Below are positions 46,910 through 56,846 of a stretch of 64,000 nucleotides of DNA, in pieces. Position numbers and translations under genes: made by a program. The notes under the pieces are model-generated. The model did not search any database. It was given only the letters and a program-made list of their open reading frames with translations, and was not told where the DNA came from. Position 1 is the first letter of the stretch; each line of letters begins with the position of its first letter. Source of the DNA: Spirochaetaceae bacterium (GTDB lineage Bacteria > Spirochaetota > Spirochaetia > SZUA-6 > Bin103); assembly GCA_028820215.1 (NCBI GenBank), contig JAPPKD010000138.1, positions 4,928 through 68,927 of the forward strand. The letters run 5' to 3'.

Positions 46910-47932
46910 TCAACGTCCGTGCTCGTAATGGTGACACGCCGCGTGGTGGCCGGGAGCCACGTGTCGCCACTGCGGCTCCTCCTCCACACATCGCTGCGCG
47001 TCGGCTTGCACCCGGCCGCTCAGGATCGCCTGCCTGAGAGGACAGCGCGGATGGAATCGACACCCCCGCGGCGGATTGGCGGGATCCGGCACCTCGCCGG
47101 TGAGGATGGTCTTCGCTCCACGCCGCGCGGGATCCGCGACCGGAATCGCCGCAATCAGGGCGCGCGTATAGGGGTGCACGGTCCGGCTCAGCGCGTCGGC
47201 TGGAAACCGTTCCACGATCCTGCCGAGATACATCACGGCAACCACATCGCTCATGTACTCCACCACCTTGAGGTCGTGGGCGATGAAGACCATCGTCAGG
47301 CCGCGTTCCCGCTGGATCTCCCTGAGCAGGTTGAGAACCTGGGTCTGCACCGACACGTCCAGCGCCGAGACCGGTTCGTCGCAGAGCAGAAAGATCGGAT
47401 CGACGGTCAGGCTCCGGGCCAGTGCGATCCGCTGCCGCTGTCCGCCGCTGAACTGATGGGGGTAGCGGGTCATGTACTCGGGTCGGAGATTGACCGCCTG
47501 CAGAAGCTCGGCGATGCGTTCCTGCCGCCGGTGTCTGACCTTCATCCCGAATACCCGGAGCGGCTCGTCCAGCGTCTGCGATACGGTCTTGGTGGGGTTG
47601 AGGGAGCTGTACGGATTCTGGAACACGATCTGCGCCTGGCTGCGGAATCGGCGCATCTGTGCGCGGCTCAGCTCATCGATGCCGCGCATGCGCCCATCGA
47701 GTCGGTAGAGGATCCGGCCCGACGTCGTTTCGACGAGGCGCAGCAGGCTGCGGCCAAGCGTGGTCTTGCCGCAGCCGCTCTCGCCGACCAGCCCCAGGGT
47801 TTCGCCGCGCGCCACGGTCAGATCGACGCCATCGACCGCCCGCACATGCCCCGCCACCCTGCGGAAGATGCCTTTCCTGATGGGGAAGTACGTGCTCAGT
47901 GCCTCGACCCTGAACAGGATGTCGCGCTTCAT
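46910..47932 (-). CDS. Opp/Dpp ABC transporter ATP-binding protein (DppF type)
   Basis: 340-aa ATPase with GESGCGKTT (Walker A), [16 protein letters not shown] (signature), [12 protein letters not shown] (Walker B) and a C-terminal oligopeptide-transporter extension with CRFHPRCPL, likely an iron-sulfur or metal-binding Cys cluster. ATG 47932 is 14 bases after the upstream ATPase stop. It works with the DppD-like ATPase and two permeases. Confidence 0.93.
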   Translation of the reverse strand: MKRDILFRVEALSTYFPIRKGIFRRVAGHVRAVDGVDLTVARGETLGLVGESGCGKTTLGRSLLRLVETTSGRILYRLDGRMRGIDELSRAQMRRFRSQAQIVFQNPYSSLNPTKTVSQTLDEPLRVFGMKVRHRRQERIAELLQAVNLRPEYMTRYPHQFSGGQRQRIALARSLTVDPIFLLCDEPVSALDVSVQTQVLNLLREIQRERGLTMVFIAHDLKVVEYMSDVVAVMYLGRIVERFPADALSRTVHPYTRALIAAIPVADPARRGAKTILTGEVPDPANPPRGCRFHPRCPLRQAILSGRVQADAQRCVEEEPQWRHVAPGHHAACHHYEHGR

Positions 47933-47946
47933 CCGGGAGTCCGTGG

Positions 47947-49017
47947 TCAATAGTCCGATCCGTCGAAGCGATAGCACTTGACGAAGTGATCCGGCTCCAC
48001 CTCGATGAGCGGCGGCTCGTTCCCTTCGGCTTTCTGCTTCCTGAGCGGACAGCGGGAGTAGAACTTGCATCCCGGATTCAGCGTCGTCGGGTCCGGTATG
48101 CTGCCCTCGATCGGCTGCAGCTCCTTGCCGCGCGAGCCCAACTCGATGATCGACTCCAGCAGCTTGACGGTATAGGGATGCTGCGGGCGTGCGAAGATCG
48201 TCGACACGTCGCCGTACTCGATGATGTCGCCCAGGTACATGACGGCTACCGCATCGACGGTCTGCGCGATCACGCCCATGTCGTGCGTGATCAGGATCAA
48301 TCCCATCCCGTGGTGCTTCTGCAACCCGGTAATCAACTGCAGGATCTGCGCTTCCACGGTGACGTCCAGCGCCGTGGTCGGCTCATCGGCGATGAGCAGC
48401 CGCGGCTGTGCCGCGAGCGCGATCGCGATGAGCGCGCGTTGCCGCATGCCCCCCGAGAGCTCGTGAGGAAACTGCCTGATCCGCCGCTGCGGCGCGCTCA
48501 TCCCCACCTCTGCCAGAAGCTCGGCCGCCCGGTCCTTCACTTCCGAGCGCGTCAACGCGGTGTTGTTGCGGAGGTTCTCGGCGATCTGAAAACCGATGGT
48601 GTGGACGGGATTCAGGGCGCTCAACGAATCCTGAAAGATCAGGGCGATCTCCCGTCCTCGCAGGCGGCGCATTCGGACGCCGAACGGCTGCAGGCCCGCG
48701 ATGTCGACGACGTCGCCGTCAGCCGTCGCGTAGTGGATGGCGCCGCTGACGATACGTGCGGTCCGGGCCGGCAGCAGCCGCATGATGGAGTACGCGGTCA
48801 TGCTCTTGCCCGAGCCGGTCTCGCCGACGATCCCGAGCGAGCGGCCACTGCGGACCGAGAAGGAAACGCCGTCCACCGCCTTGACCGTGCCGCGCCGGGT
48901 GTGCAGTTGCGTCTTGAGATCGCGAACCGTCAGCAACTCGGAGTGCTGGTGCGCACTCCGGTCCGGAATGGCCGCCACCTGCCGCCTCACTCTTCGAGTG
49001 AGGTTCGCTCCGCTCAC
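47947..49017 (-). CDS. Opp/Dpp ABC transporter ATP-binding protein (DppD type)
   Basis: 356-aa ATPase: GETGSGKS (Walker A), [17 protein letters not shown] (signature), [13 protein letters not shown] (Walker B), and a C-terminal [11 protein letters not shown]ys motif as in the DppF partner. About 28 extra N-terminal residues precede the fold; the start at 49017 overlaps the permease stop by four bases. Co-transcribed with the permease genes. Confidence 0.93.
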   Translation of the reverse strand: MSGANLTRRVRRQVAAIPDRSAHQHSELLTVRDLKTQLHTRRGTVKAVDGVSFSVRSGRSLGIVGETGSGKSMTAYSIMRLLPARTARIVSGAIHYATADGDVVDIAGLQPFGVRMRRLRGREIALIFQDSLSALNPVHTIGFQIAENLRNNTALTRSEVKDRAAELLAEVGMSAPQRRIRQFPHELSGGMRQRALIAIALAAQPRLLIADEPTTALDVTVEAQILQLITGLQKHHGMGLILITHDMGVIAQTVDAVAVMYLGDIIEYGDVSTIFARPQHPYTVKLLESIIELGSRGKELQPIEGSIPDPTTLNPGCKFYSRCPLRKQKAEGNEPPLIEVEPDHFVKCYRFDGSDY

Positions 49018-49928
49018 TCCGCGGTCCGGGGGTCGGTCACGTCACGCAGCCAGTCGCCGATGAAGTTCACGCACAGCGTCGCCGCCGCGATCGTGATGCC
49101 GGGCGCCATCCACAGCCAGACGTAGCTGCGCAGGATGCGGATGTCCTGAGCGGAGCTCAGCAGGTTGCCGAGTGACGGTGTCGGCGCCTGGATCCCCAGG
49201 CCGATGAAGCTCAGCCCCGCCTCCTCGATGATTCCCGTGGCCACTTCGAGGGTAAACCAGACCGTGATCGGCCCCAGCATGTTCGGCAGCATGTGCTTGA
49301 AGATGATCGAGGCATTGCCGACGTTGAGGGCGCGCAGCGCCTCTACGAACTCCTCCTCGCGGAGTGAATAGAACTGTGCCCGGACCAGGCGATAGAGCGT
49401 TGCCCACTTGGTGATCGCGAAGATGACGATGATGTTCTGCAGGCTCGGGCCGACGACCGCCACCATGACCAGCAGGATGACGTGGGCCGGGAACGCCATG
49501 AATATCTCCGAAACGCGCAACCAGATCTGATCGAACACGCCGCCGTAGTAGCCTGATATCGTGCCCAGCAGCAGGCCGGCCACGCCGGCCAGCGCCGCAC
49601 CGCTGATCGCCACGAACAGCGAGATACGGGTCCCGAGGAGCAGGCGCGCCAGCACGTCGCGTCCCAGGTTGTCGGTCCCCAGCACGTGCGATGCCGAAGG
49701 GGCATCGAGGCGCTCGCTCAGATTCACCGTCTCCGGTCGGTGCGGCAGCAGGGCGGGCCCCAGCAGGGAGGCGCAGACGATCAGCAGGAAGACGATGATG
49801 CTGGTCGCCGTAATCCAGTTGAGGCTCTGCGCGTACTTGCTCTCTCGGATTCGGTCGAGGAGCGAAGGACGCGACGGCATGCCGGAAGCGGCCGCCGTCA
49901 CGTTCCGGCGCCGGGGACCGGCCATCAT
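49014..49928 (-). CDS. Opp/Dpp ABC transporter permease (DppC type)
   Basis: 304-aa permease with six membrane segments and the EAA-type loop ending FVEALRALNVGNASIIFKHMLPN. HVLGTDNLGRDVLARLL is the classic DppC signature. It overlaps the genes on both sides by four bases (ATGA), indicating tight translational coupling in the transport operon. Confidence 0.92.
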   Translation of the reverse strand: MMAGPRRRNVTAAASGMPSRPSLLDRIRESKYAQSLNWITATSIIVFLLIVCASLLGPALLPHRPETVNLSERLDAPSASHVLGTDNLGRDVLARLLLGTRISLFVAISGAALAGVAGLLLGTISGYYGGVFDQIWLRVSEIFMAFPAHVILLVMVAVVGPSLQNIIVIFAITKWATLYRLVRAQFYSLREEEFVEALRALNVGNASIIFKHMLPNMLGPITVWFTLEVATGIIEEAGLSFIGLGIQAPTPSLGNLLSSAQDIRILRSYVWLWMAPGITIAAATLCVNFIGDWLRDVTDPRTAE

Positions 49929-50866
49929 CGCAGCCGAACGCGCGGATCGATGATCGCCAGCAGCACGTCGGCCAGCAGGCTGGAGAACAGCAGCACCGTG
50001 CCGATCAGCAGCGCGACGGTCACCACCACCGGGAAATCCTGGGCGCGCGCGGCGTTGATCAGCATGGTGCCCATCCCTGGCCAGGAGAACACCTGCTCGA
50101 CGATGACCGATCCGCCGACCAGCACGGGCAGTCTCAGAATGATGATGGTAGCCACCGGTATCAACGCCGTGCGCAGGCCGTGGACGACGGTGACGCGGCG
50201 GACCGTGAGACCCTTGCTCTTGGCCAGCGCCATGTAGTCACGGTTCAGCGCGTCGAGCATCGCGCCGCGGGTGTAGCGGAGAAACTCGGACCCTGACCGA
50301 AACGCCAGCACGCCCGCCGGCAGCAGGGCGTGCTGTATGGCGACCAGGATTCCGGGCTCGGTCCCCATGCCGCCGATGGGCAGCAGCTTCCACCGCAGAG
50401 ACAACAGCAGGATGCCCAGCATACCGGTGAAGAACGCCGGCGTGGAGATCCCCAGCAGACCCACGAAGGTGAGCGCGTTGTCGATGACGGAATACTGATA
50501 GAGCGCGCTGACCGTCCCCAGCACGACCCCGAACGCGACCGCCAGCACGATCGAGAAAGCCATGAGCGACAGCGTGCGAGGCACCCGGGCGGCCAGCAGA
50601 TCCTTCACCGGCTTGCCGTCGAGCATGCTGTAGCCCAGGTTCCCGGCCAGCAGTTCCCTGACCCAGCTCACGTATCTGATCGGGAGGGGCCTGTCGAGGC
50701 CGAGCTCCTGGCGGATGCGTTCCACCTGATCGGAGGGGAATTCCGGATTGATCAGGAAGCTGGCTGCGTCGCCCGGTCCCGCCTCCAGTCCCAGGAACAG
50801 CAGCATGCTGAGCAGGATCAGCGTCGGGATGAAGATCAGGAAGCGTCGGCTGATGTAATCTATCAC
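49925..50866 (-). CDS. Opp/Dpp ABC transporter permease (DppB type)
   Basis: 313-aa permease with DppB features: PGDAASFL, LGLDRPLPIRYVSWV, GNLGYSML, and the EAA loop DYMALAKSKGLTVRRVTVVHGLRTALIPV. GTG 50866 is preferred over longer starts because the first membrane segment follows directly and GGAAG is nearby. It begins 13 bases after the Rieske stop. Confidence 0.92.
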   Translation of the reverse strand: MIDYISRRFLIFIPTLILLSMLLFLGLEAGPGDAASFLINPEFPSDQVERIRQELGLDRPLPIRYVSWVRELLAGNLGYSMLDGKPVKDLLAARVPRTLSLMAFSIVLAVAFGVVLGTVSALYQYSVIDNALTFVGLLGISTPAFFTGMLGILLLSLRWKLLPIGGMGTEPGILVAIQHALLPAGVLAFRSGSEFLRYTRGAMLDALNRDYMALAKSKGLTVRRVTVVHGLRTALIPVATIIILRLPVLVGGSVIVEQVFSWPGMGTMLINAARAQDFPVVVTVALLIGTVLLFSSLLADVLLAIIDPRVRLR

Positions 50867-50879
50867 CGGCGCGCTTCCG

Positions 50880-51275
50880 TCATCGTGCGTCTGCCGCCGT
50901 CGGACGAGCGCCAGGTGCCGGGCCGCCGACGTGGACGACAAGGTCCCCGTCTTCGACGGTGACGGGATACGTCGTCAGCTTGCGGCCGGGATCGATCAAG
51001 TTGCGGCCGGTGGTGATGTCGTACTCCCAGCCGTGCCACGGACAGCGCAGGACGCGGCCGTCGAGGCCCCTGCGGTACTGGCCCGGCTCGGACGGCAGGT
51101 AGGTGGCGCCGACCTCGCCCAGGCACACCGGCGCCTGGTTGTGCAGGCAGGAGTTGCGTAGCGCATGGAAGCGCCCCTCGACGTTGAAGATGCCGATGCT
51201 GCGCCCGGCGACCGTCAGCACGCGCCGCCCGCCGGGCGGGATGGCGTCCGCCGGGCCGACCACGTGGCGCGCCAT
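50880..51275 (-). CDS. Rieske [2Fe-2S] ferredoxin
   Basis: 131-aa soluble Rieske protein. SCLHNQAP gives the Cys-x-His pair and CPWHGWEYD the Cys-x2-His pair. No oxygenase catalytic domain follows, so it is a stand-alone electron-transfer component. The ATG overlaps the amidohydrolase stop by one base. In most oxygenase systems a ferredoxin sits next to the oxygenase and a reductase; none is near. It may serve an oxygenase elsewhere, or the dioxygenase of the same cluster, though the latter class needs no ferredoxin. Confidence 0.88.
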   Translation of the reverse strand: MARHVVGPADAIPPGGRRVLTVAGRSIGIFNVEGRFHALRNSCLHNQAPVCLGEVGATYLPSEPGQYRRGLDGRVLRCPWHGWEYDITTGRNLIDPGRKLTTYPVTVEDGDLVVHVGGPAPGARPTAADAR

Positions 51276-52366
51276 CAGAGCCCGAACAGCCGCTCGGCGT
51301 TGCGCTGGAAGATGTTGGGCTGGTAGTCGGCCGGCAGGGCGTTCAGCACGTGCACGGCGTCGTAGTCCCAATGCGGGTAGTCGCTGGAGTAGAGCAGGCA
51401 GTTGCGGCCGTCGATCATTTCCAGGATCTGCACGAGCAGCTCCGGCTGGGGCGGCTCCTCCAGCGGCTGCGTCGTGAAGTAGCAGTGCTCGCGGATCACC
51501 TCGCTGGGCGGACGCTTGACCCACGGGACCTCGCGGCGCAGCGCCCGCCACTCCTTGTCCAGGCGCCACGTCACGTGCGGCAGCCAGGCCACGCCGCCCT
51601 CGATGAACAGCCACCGCAGGCGCGGGAACTTCTCGAACACCCCCTCCGCGATGAGGCTGATGAGTTGCGTGATGTAGATGCGCGGCAGGCCCGAGTGGTA
51701 CTCGAAGAAGGTGCGCGGCGTGCCCACCGGGCTCACGGCGGGCGCCAGCCCGGTGCCGGCCGCGGCGACGTGGATGCCGATCGGCAGGTCGTGACGGACC
51801 GCCGCTTCGTAGATCGGGTGGAAGAACTTCTGCCCGTACGGCGCGGTCGAGGTGCCGCCGATGATCGCCATCACCATGTCGTCGCGCTCGCCGAGGCGGT
51901 CGATCTCGGCCGCTGCGGTCTCCGGGTCGTTGGAGTTCACGGCGATGGAGCCTCGGAACTGCGGGTGCGGGGTGAGCCAGTGCTCGACGGTCCAGTCGTT
52001 GAAGGCGGACATCACGGCGTTGGCGTACTCGGGGTTGGGATGGACATTCCAGCCGTAGATGTTGCCGGTCAGGATTGCGAGGTCGATGTGGTTCTCGACG
52101 ATGAGCTGCCGGATGGTGAACTCCGGGTCGGATGCCGGCGTACCGCCGTCCGGGGTCACGCTGTCGAGGCGGTTGCGGCCCGCGCCAAGCCCCAGGCCGC
52201 CCACGATCGAGTTGGCCTCCAGGATCTTCGAGCGCCACGGCTCCTGCAGGTAGGGCTGCAGCGCCTGCCAGTCCGGCAGCGAGTGGTGGACATCGCTGTC
52301 GATGACCCGGTAGGGCCTCCGGCGGCTCGCGGCCGCGGTCCCGGCCGGTCGGTCGTTCCGGGTCAT
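51275..52366 (-). CDS. Amidohydrolase-2 family hydrolase
   Basis: 363-aa TIM-barrel metal hydrolase. The N-terminal VIDSDVHHSLPDW carries the D-x-H metal motif; IGIHVAAAGTG supplies a mid-barrel His; the C-terminal LLYSSDYPHWDYD holds the catalytic Asp. It resembles ACMSD-type amidohydrolases, which are decarboxylases or hydrolases. First gene of the minus-strand carnitine/transport cluster, coupled to the Rieske gene. Its substrate is unknown; hydrolysis of an imported conjugate is one possibility. Confidence 0.85.
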   Translation of the reverse strand: MTRNDRPAGTAAASRRRPYRVIDSDVHHSLPDWQALQPYLQEPWRSKILEANSIVGGLGLGAGRNRLDSVTPDGGTPASDPEFTIRQLIVENHIDLAILTGNIYGWNVHPNPEYANAVMSAFNDWTVEHWLTPHPQFRGSIAVNSNDPETAAAEIDRLGERDDMVMAIIGGTSTAPYGQKFFHPIYEAAVRHDLPIGIHVAAAGTGLAPAVSPVGTPRTFFEYHSGLPRIYITQLISLIAEGVFEKFPRLRWLFIEGGVAWLPHVTWRLDKEWRALRREVPWVKRPPSEVIREHCYFTTQPLEEPPQPELLVQILEMIDGRNCLLYSSDYPHWDYDAVHVLNALPADYQPNIFQRNAERLFGL

Positions 52367-52652
52367 GCCGTTACCCTATCCCTTCTCACGCGTTGTCGGT
52401 TCCGCACGGGCTGCCGGCGCCTGCGACCATCGGATGGGTTCGTGGGGCGCATGTTGAGGAACTACGAGATCCACTCCGTGAGACGGCCCGAAGAGGCGGA
52501 CTGCCACGTCGACGATCCGTTCCGGCATCGAGCCCGCTTCGCTAACACTCAGGGTGCTCACATCTCGTCTCCGTGAAGAGCGCTGGCCATGACGATGCTA
52601 TCACGGCCAGGCGGCTCGACGTATACTTGATGCAGCCGTCGAGGCTGGGACG

Positions 52653-53249
52653 ATGTTGCAGGGTCTGTTCTGGTTCACCGCGATCTTCGGCGTCGGCGTG
52701 ACGCTGATCGATCTGCTGGGCCTGATCGGCTCCGGCGGCCAGGCGGACGGCGCCGCGGGCGACGACGGTTCCGCCGGGGAGGATGGGGCCGGCGAGGAGG
52801 GGGGAGGCGAGGTTTCGGGCGGCGCTCCAGTCCTCTCGTTCCTGCGCTACGTCCGCACGGCCATCTACTTCTGCCTGGGCTTCGGGCCGTTCGGACTGGC
52901 GTCGACCGCGTTCGGCTCGGGGCCGGTGGGCAGCCTGATCTGGGCGCTGGCGGGAGGCAGCGCGGTCGCCGTGCTGGCCCGTTTGTTCTTCCGGCTGCAG
53001 CGCACCGACCTCGACTCCAGCATCAGGGAGGAGGAGCTTCTGTTCGAGCAGGCTACCGTGATCGCCCCGATCGCCGACGGCGGCATGGGCAAGGTACGCA
53101 TCAGCCTGGGCCAGTCGGTGGCGGAGCGCTACGCGCTGGCCGAGAATCCCGAGGAGCGCTTCGCCGTCGACGCGCGCGTGCAGGTGGCGCAGGTCACCGA
53201 CCGGTGCGTGTACGTGCGTGCACTGGATGCTCAGCGAGAGCTTCCGTGA
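52653..53249 (+). CDS. NfeD-like membrane protein of a flotillin operon
   Basis: 198-aa protein with an N-terminal membrane segment (3-25), a Gly/Glu/Asp-rich loop (about 28-60), two more hydrophobic stretches (70-115) and a C-terminal soluble domain with small-beta-barrel character (VIAPIADGGMGKVRISLG). This is the architecture of YqiJ/NfeD-like proteins encoded before flotillins. ATG 52653. A TATACT -10-like box lies at 52622-52627. It probably assists membrane-domain scaffolding with the two downstream SPFH proteins. Confidence 0.7.
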   Translation: MLQGLFWFTAIFGVGVTLIDLLGLIGSGGQADGAAGDDGSAGEDGAGEEGGGEVSGGAPVLSFLRYVRTAIYFCLGFGPFGLASTAFGSGPVGSLIWALAGGSAVAVLARLFFRLQRTDLDSSIREEELLFEQATVIAPIADGGMGKVRISLGQSVAERYALAENPEERFAVDARVQVAQVTDRCVYVRALDAQRELP

Positions 53250-53303
53250 CGACGGGATCGAAGCGCTGGCGCCGATCGCACCGTTAACGAGGCTGGAGGA
53301 GCC

Positions 53304-54671
53304 ATGGAAGGGTTTGTAGGCGGCGCGATCGCCGCGGTGGCCGTGTTCTTCGTGATCGTCGGGGGGCTCCGGTCCCTCATCAAGGTCTGTCCCCCCAACC
53401 AGGTGCTGGTGGTGACCGGCACCAAGACGCAGGTCGGCGGCAAGAGCTACGGCTTCCGACTGCAGCGCGGCGGGTGGACGTTCGTGATTCCGTTCTTTCA
53501 GAGCGCACAGGGGCTGGAGCTGTCGACGATCCCGATCGACGTGCGCGTGGAGGGGGTGAACGCCGCCAACGGCATCACCGTCGGCGCCGACGCCACCGCC
53601 TGCGTGTGCGTCGATCACGAGGACGACGGGCTCCTGTACTCGGCCGTCGAGCGGCTGATGGGCAAGTCGCGGGGCGAGATCCAGGAGCAGATCCAGCAGA
53701 CCATGGTCGGCAACTTCCGCGGCGCGCTCAACAAGACCACCCCGCTGCAGGCGATCGGCATGCTGGAGAGCGTCGACGAGGAGGATCGGGTCGGCGAGGG
53801 CGGTGTCCGCGCCGAAGCCGGCTCCGACAGCGCGGACGCGGAAGGCGAGCGCGCCCAGTTCCGGGCGGAGCTGCTGCGCGACAGCAACCAGGACCTGGCC
53901 ACCTTCGGCATGCGCGTCGTGTCGGTGTCGCTGCAGAAGATCTGGGACACCTCCAACTACATCGCCAACCTGGCCAACAAGACGCTGTCCCGCAAGCGCC
54001 AGGAAGTGGAGATCGAGGAGGCCCGCCTGAAGGCGCAGGCGGAGCGCGCGGAGTCGGACGCCAAGCGGCGCGAGGCCGTGGCCGAGAACACCGCGAACGA
54101 GAAGATCATCGCCGCCCAGCAGGAGCTGGAGGTGCTCAGGCGCACCGCGGAGGCGGAGGTGGAGCAGTCTCGCCTGGAGGCCGACAGCGCGATCGAGCGG
54201 GCCGACAGCGAAGGCGAGCGGGCCGTCCAGGAGATCGCCGTGGAGTTGCGCAAGCTCAAGAACGTCTCCGACGTGACGCTGGAGGCGGACACCAAGCGGC
54301 AGGCCGCGGAGATCCTGGCCAGCGGCCAGAACCAGGCCGTGCAGATCGTCGAGTCGACCCAGAACGACCTGCTCGATCAGAAGGCGCGGATGGTCGCGGA
54401 GGCTGACGTGGGCAGGATCGCGCTGTTCGTGCAGCAGCAGCTTCCCGGGCTGTTCGCGGCCTATGAGCGCTACGCGCGGGAGATGGCGATCGACAACGTC
54501 GTGATCATGGATGACGAGCGGGGCATGAACGGGTTGCTGAATCGCGGCCCGGAGGCCTTCGTCGACTTCCTGCACAAGTTCGAGGAGGGATTCGGCATCA
54601 GCGTCAAGGAGCTGATGACCCAGGCCGGCGCCGACGGCGCCACGGCGGACACGCCGGAGGAGCGCTCATGA
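53304..54671 (+). CDS. Flotillin-like SPFH protein 1
   Basis: 455-aa SPFH/Band 7 protein. One N-terminal membrane segment (about 5-28) is followed by the SPFH domain (VCPPNQVLVVTG, PFFQSAQGLELSTIPIDV), then a long Glu/Ala-rich coiled coil (about 225-340) and a hydrophobic C-terminal oligomerisation region. An acidic insert (about 160-190) interrupts the SPFH domain. It is expected to form membrane microdomain scaffolds. The stop overlaps the ATG of the second flotillin by four bases. Confidence 0.85.
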   Translation: MEGFVGGAIAAVAVFFVIVGGLRSLIKVCPPNQVLVVTGTKTQVGGKSYGFRLQRGGWTFVIPFFQSAQGLELSTIPIDVRVEGVNAANGITVGADATACVCVDHEDDGLLYSAVERLMGKSRGEIQEQIQQTMVGNFRGALNKTTPLQAIGMLESVDEEDRVGEGGVRAEAGSDSADAEGERAQFRAELLRDSNQDLATFGMRVVSVSLQKIWDTSNYIANLANKTLSRKRQEVEIEEARLKAQAERAESDAKRREAVAENTANEKIIAAQQELEVLRRTAEAEVEQSRLEADSAIERADSEGERAVQEIAVELRKLKNVSDVTLEADTKRQAAEILASGQNQAVQIVESTQNDLLDQKARMVAEADVGRIALFVQQQLPGLFAAYERYAREMAIDNVVIMDDERGMNGLLNRGPEAFVDFLHKFEEGFGISVKELMTQAGADGATADTPEERS

Positions 54672-55927
54672 GCGTCTTCGTCATCGTATTCATTCTTCTG
54701 GTCGTCATCACGCTCATCATCCAGCTTGTCACCAAGATGAAGATCGTCGGCGCCGACGAGCTGGCCATCGTCGCCGGCAAGGGCAAGGCGTTCTCGTGGC
54801 TGCGCGGCGGGCGCGTGTTCGTGTTTCCGCTCATCCACCGCTTCTTCCGGATGGACATGCGGCCCCGCACCACCAGCGTGCGCGTGGAGTCGGCGATCGC
54901 GGCCGGCATCGTGCCGCTTACCGTGGTCGCCACCGTGAGCTTTGCGGTGGCCTCATCCGGCGACGGGCTGCGCAACGCGATCCGGCGGATCCTGCTGATG
55001 ACCCGCGACTGGAGCGAGCTCACCGGCATCGCCACCGGCATCATCGAGGGGCATCTGCGCGACTCGATCGCGACCATGACGCCCGAGGAGGTGATGCAGG
55101 ACAAGGACCGGCTGGTGCAGAACATGATCCGCGTCTGCAAGAGCGACCTGGAGGGCATCGGCCTGGAGATCACGGCGATGAACATCGCCGACGTGGACGA
55201 CCATCGCCTGGACGGCGTGCGCGAGCCGGAACTCTACATCGCCCTGTTGAAACGGATCCAGTCCGCGAACGCCGAATCGCAGTCACGCGCCGCGCAGGCG
55301 CAGGCGCACGCGGCGGCCAAGGAGGAGTCCGAGACGCGGCGCGCGGAGGTAGCGGTGCGCGATGCCCAGAACGCCAAGGAGAGCCTGTTGGCGGAGACGC
55401 GCGTGAACGTGGCGCAGGAGACGCAACGCAGCGCCATCGGCGTGCGCCGGGCCGAGCGCGACGCACAGGCCAAGGTGGCCGGCATCAAGGCGCAGATCGG
55501 CGCGGAGCAGCAGCGTATCGCGATGCTCAAGGAGCGCTACCGGGCGGAGATCCTGGTGCCCGCGGAGGCGGAACAGGAGCGCATGACGCTGCAGGCGAAG
55601 GCGGAAGCGGCCGAGCGGCGCGGACGCGCGCAGGGTGAGATCGATCAGCTCAACCGCACGATCGAGATCCTCCGCCAGGGCGGCCAGGCCGGGCTTGCGG
55701 CCTACATCATCGAGAACTTCGAGAAGTTCATCGAGCCGTTCTCGCAGACGCTGTCGCTGTTCCCGGCCAAGCACGCCACGGTCATCTCCGGGGCGTCCGG
55801 GACGCACGCGCCGATCTCCGGGGTGCACCCGCATCCCGTGGAGGAGCAGAAGGCGCGTCTGACCCTGCAGGCGCTGGGGGCCATCTCGACAGCCGAAGGG
55901 GCTGCGACCGAGCCGCGGAAGGGATAG
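54668..55927 (+). CDS. Flotillin-like SPFH protein 2
   Basis: 419-aa SPFH protein with an N-terminal membrane anchor (2-20), SPFH core (GADELAIVAGKGKAFSWLRGG, MDMRPRTTSVRVES) and coiled coil (about 195-330). The C-terminus differs from that of protein 1. Tandem coupled flotillins suggest a hetero-oligomeric scaffold. The gene ends just before a strong bidirectional hairpin. Confidence 0.85.
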   Translation: MSVFVIVFILLVVITLIIQLVTKMKIVGADELAIVAGKGKAFSWLRGGRVFVFPLIHRFFRMDMRPRTTSVRVESAIAAGIVPLTVVATVSFAVASSGDGLRNAIRRILLMTRDWSELTGIATGIIEGHLRDSIATMTPEEVMQDKDRLVQNMIRVCKSDLEGIGLEITAMNIADVDDHRLDGVREPELYIALLKRIQSANAESQSRAAQAQAHAAAKEESETRRAEVAVRDAQNAKESLLAETRVNVAQETQRSAIGVRRAERDAQAKVAGIKAQIGAEQQRIAMLKERYRAEILVPAEAEQERMTLQAKAEAAERRGRAQGEIDQLNRTIEILRQGGQAGLAAYIIENFEKFIEPFSQTLSLFPAKHATVISGASGTHAPISGVHPHPVEEQKARLTLQALGAISTAEGAATEPRKG

Positions 55928-55934
55928 CACCGCG

Positions 55935-55960
55935 GGGCGCGCGGCGTTCGCCGCGCGCCC
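55935..55960. terminator. Bidirectional GC-rich hairpin terminator
   Basis: Arms 55935-55946 and 55949-55960 are perfect 12-base reverse complements with a minimal loop. It fills the gap between the convergent flotillin and hisG genes. Confidence 0.75.
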
Positions 55961-56839
55961 TCAGTCGATGATCTTGTTCAGCGGATACTCGACGATGCCG
56001 CTGGCTCCCGCTTCCTTGAGGCGGGGGATGATGTCGCGCACCACCGACTCGTCGATGATGGTGTCGACGGCGACCCAGCCGCCGTCGGCCAGCGGGGAGA
56101 CGGTCGGCTTCAGCAGCGCCGGCAACGCATCCAGGATCGCGTCCAGGCTCTTCTGCGGGACGTTCATCATCAGCCCGACCTTGCCCTCGGCGGCCATGGC
56201 GCCGCGCAGCATGAGGGTGATGTTCTCGATCTTCTTGCGCTTCCAGGGGTCCTGCCAGGAGTCCCGGTTGGCGATCAGGCGCGGGGTGCTGGTCAGGATG
56301 GTGTCGACGATGCGGAGGTTGTTGGCGCGCAGCGAGCTGCCGGTCTCGGTCACCTCCACGATCGCGTCGGCGAGCTGCGGCGGCTTGACCTCGGTGGCCC
56401 CCCACGAGAACTCGATGTGCGCCTCCACGCCGTGGCCCTTCAGGTAGTCGGTGGTGAGGTTCACGGCCTCGGTCGCGATGTGCTTGCCCTGCAGGTCCTT
56501 GGGGCCGCGAATGGGCGAGTCCTCGGGAACGGCCAGGACCCAGCGCGTCGGACGGCGGCTCACCTTCGAGTAGACCAGCTCGGCGACCTCGACCACCTGG
56601 GCGCGGTTCTCGACGATCCAGTCGTGGCCGGTCAGGCCGGCGTCCATCACGCCGTCCTGCACGTAGCGGGCCATCTCCTGCGCGCGGATCAGGATGCACT
56701 GGATCTCCGGGTCGTCGATCTCGGGGTAGTAGGAGCGCGAGCGGAAGGTGATCCGGTAACCGGCCTGGCGGAACAGTCCCGCGGTCGCCTCCTGCAGGCT
56801 GCCGGCCGGGATGCCGAGCTTGAGGATGGTCCGGTCCAC
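55961..56839 (-). CDS. hisG: ATP phosphoribosyltransferase, long form
   Basis: 292-aa first enzyme of histidine biosynthesis, joining ATP and PRPP. The N-terminus has [12 protein letters not shown] and [43 protein letters not shown] is the PRPP-binding loop. The last ~75 residues form the regulatory ACT-like domain ([20 protein letters not shown]), so it is the long, HisZ-independent form. It follows hisI by seven bases, in one operon with it and the redoxin gene. Histidine feedback is expected from the domain. Confidence 0.93.
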   Translation of the reverse strand: MDRTILKLGIPAGSLQEATAGLFRQAGYRITFRSRSYYPEIDDPEIQCILIRAQEMARYVQDGVMDAGLTGHDWIVENRAQVVEVAELVYSKVSRRPTRWVLAVPEDSPIRGPKDLQGKHIATEAVNLTTDYLKGHGVEAHIEFSWGATEVKPPQLADAIVEVTETGSSLRANNLRIVDTILTSTPRLIANRDSWQDPWKRKKIENITLMLRGAMAAEGKVGLMMNVPQKSLDAILDALPALLKPTVSPLADGGWVAVDTIIDESVVRDIIPRLKEAGASGIVEYPLNKIID

Positions 56840-56846
56840 GGAGCCG

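Noticed and set aside
52376..52561. A 61-codon minus-strand frame upstream of the amidohydrolase
   Set aside because: No conserved feature, no ribosome site and no promoter were found.
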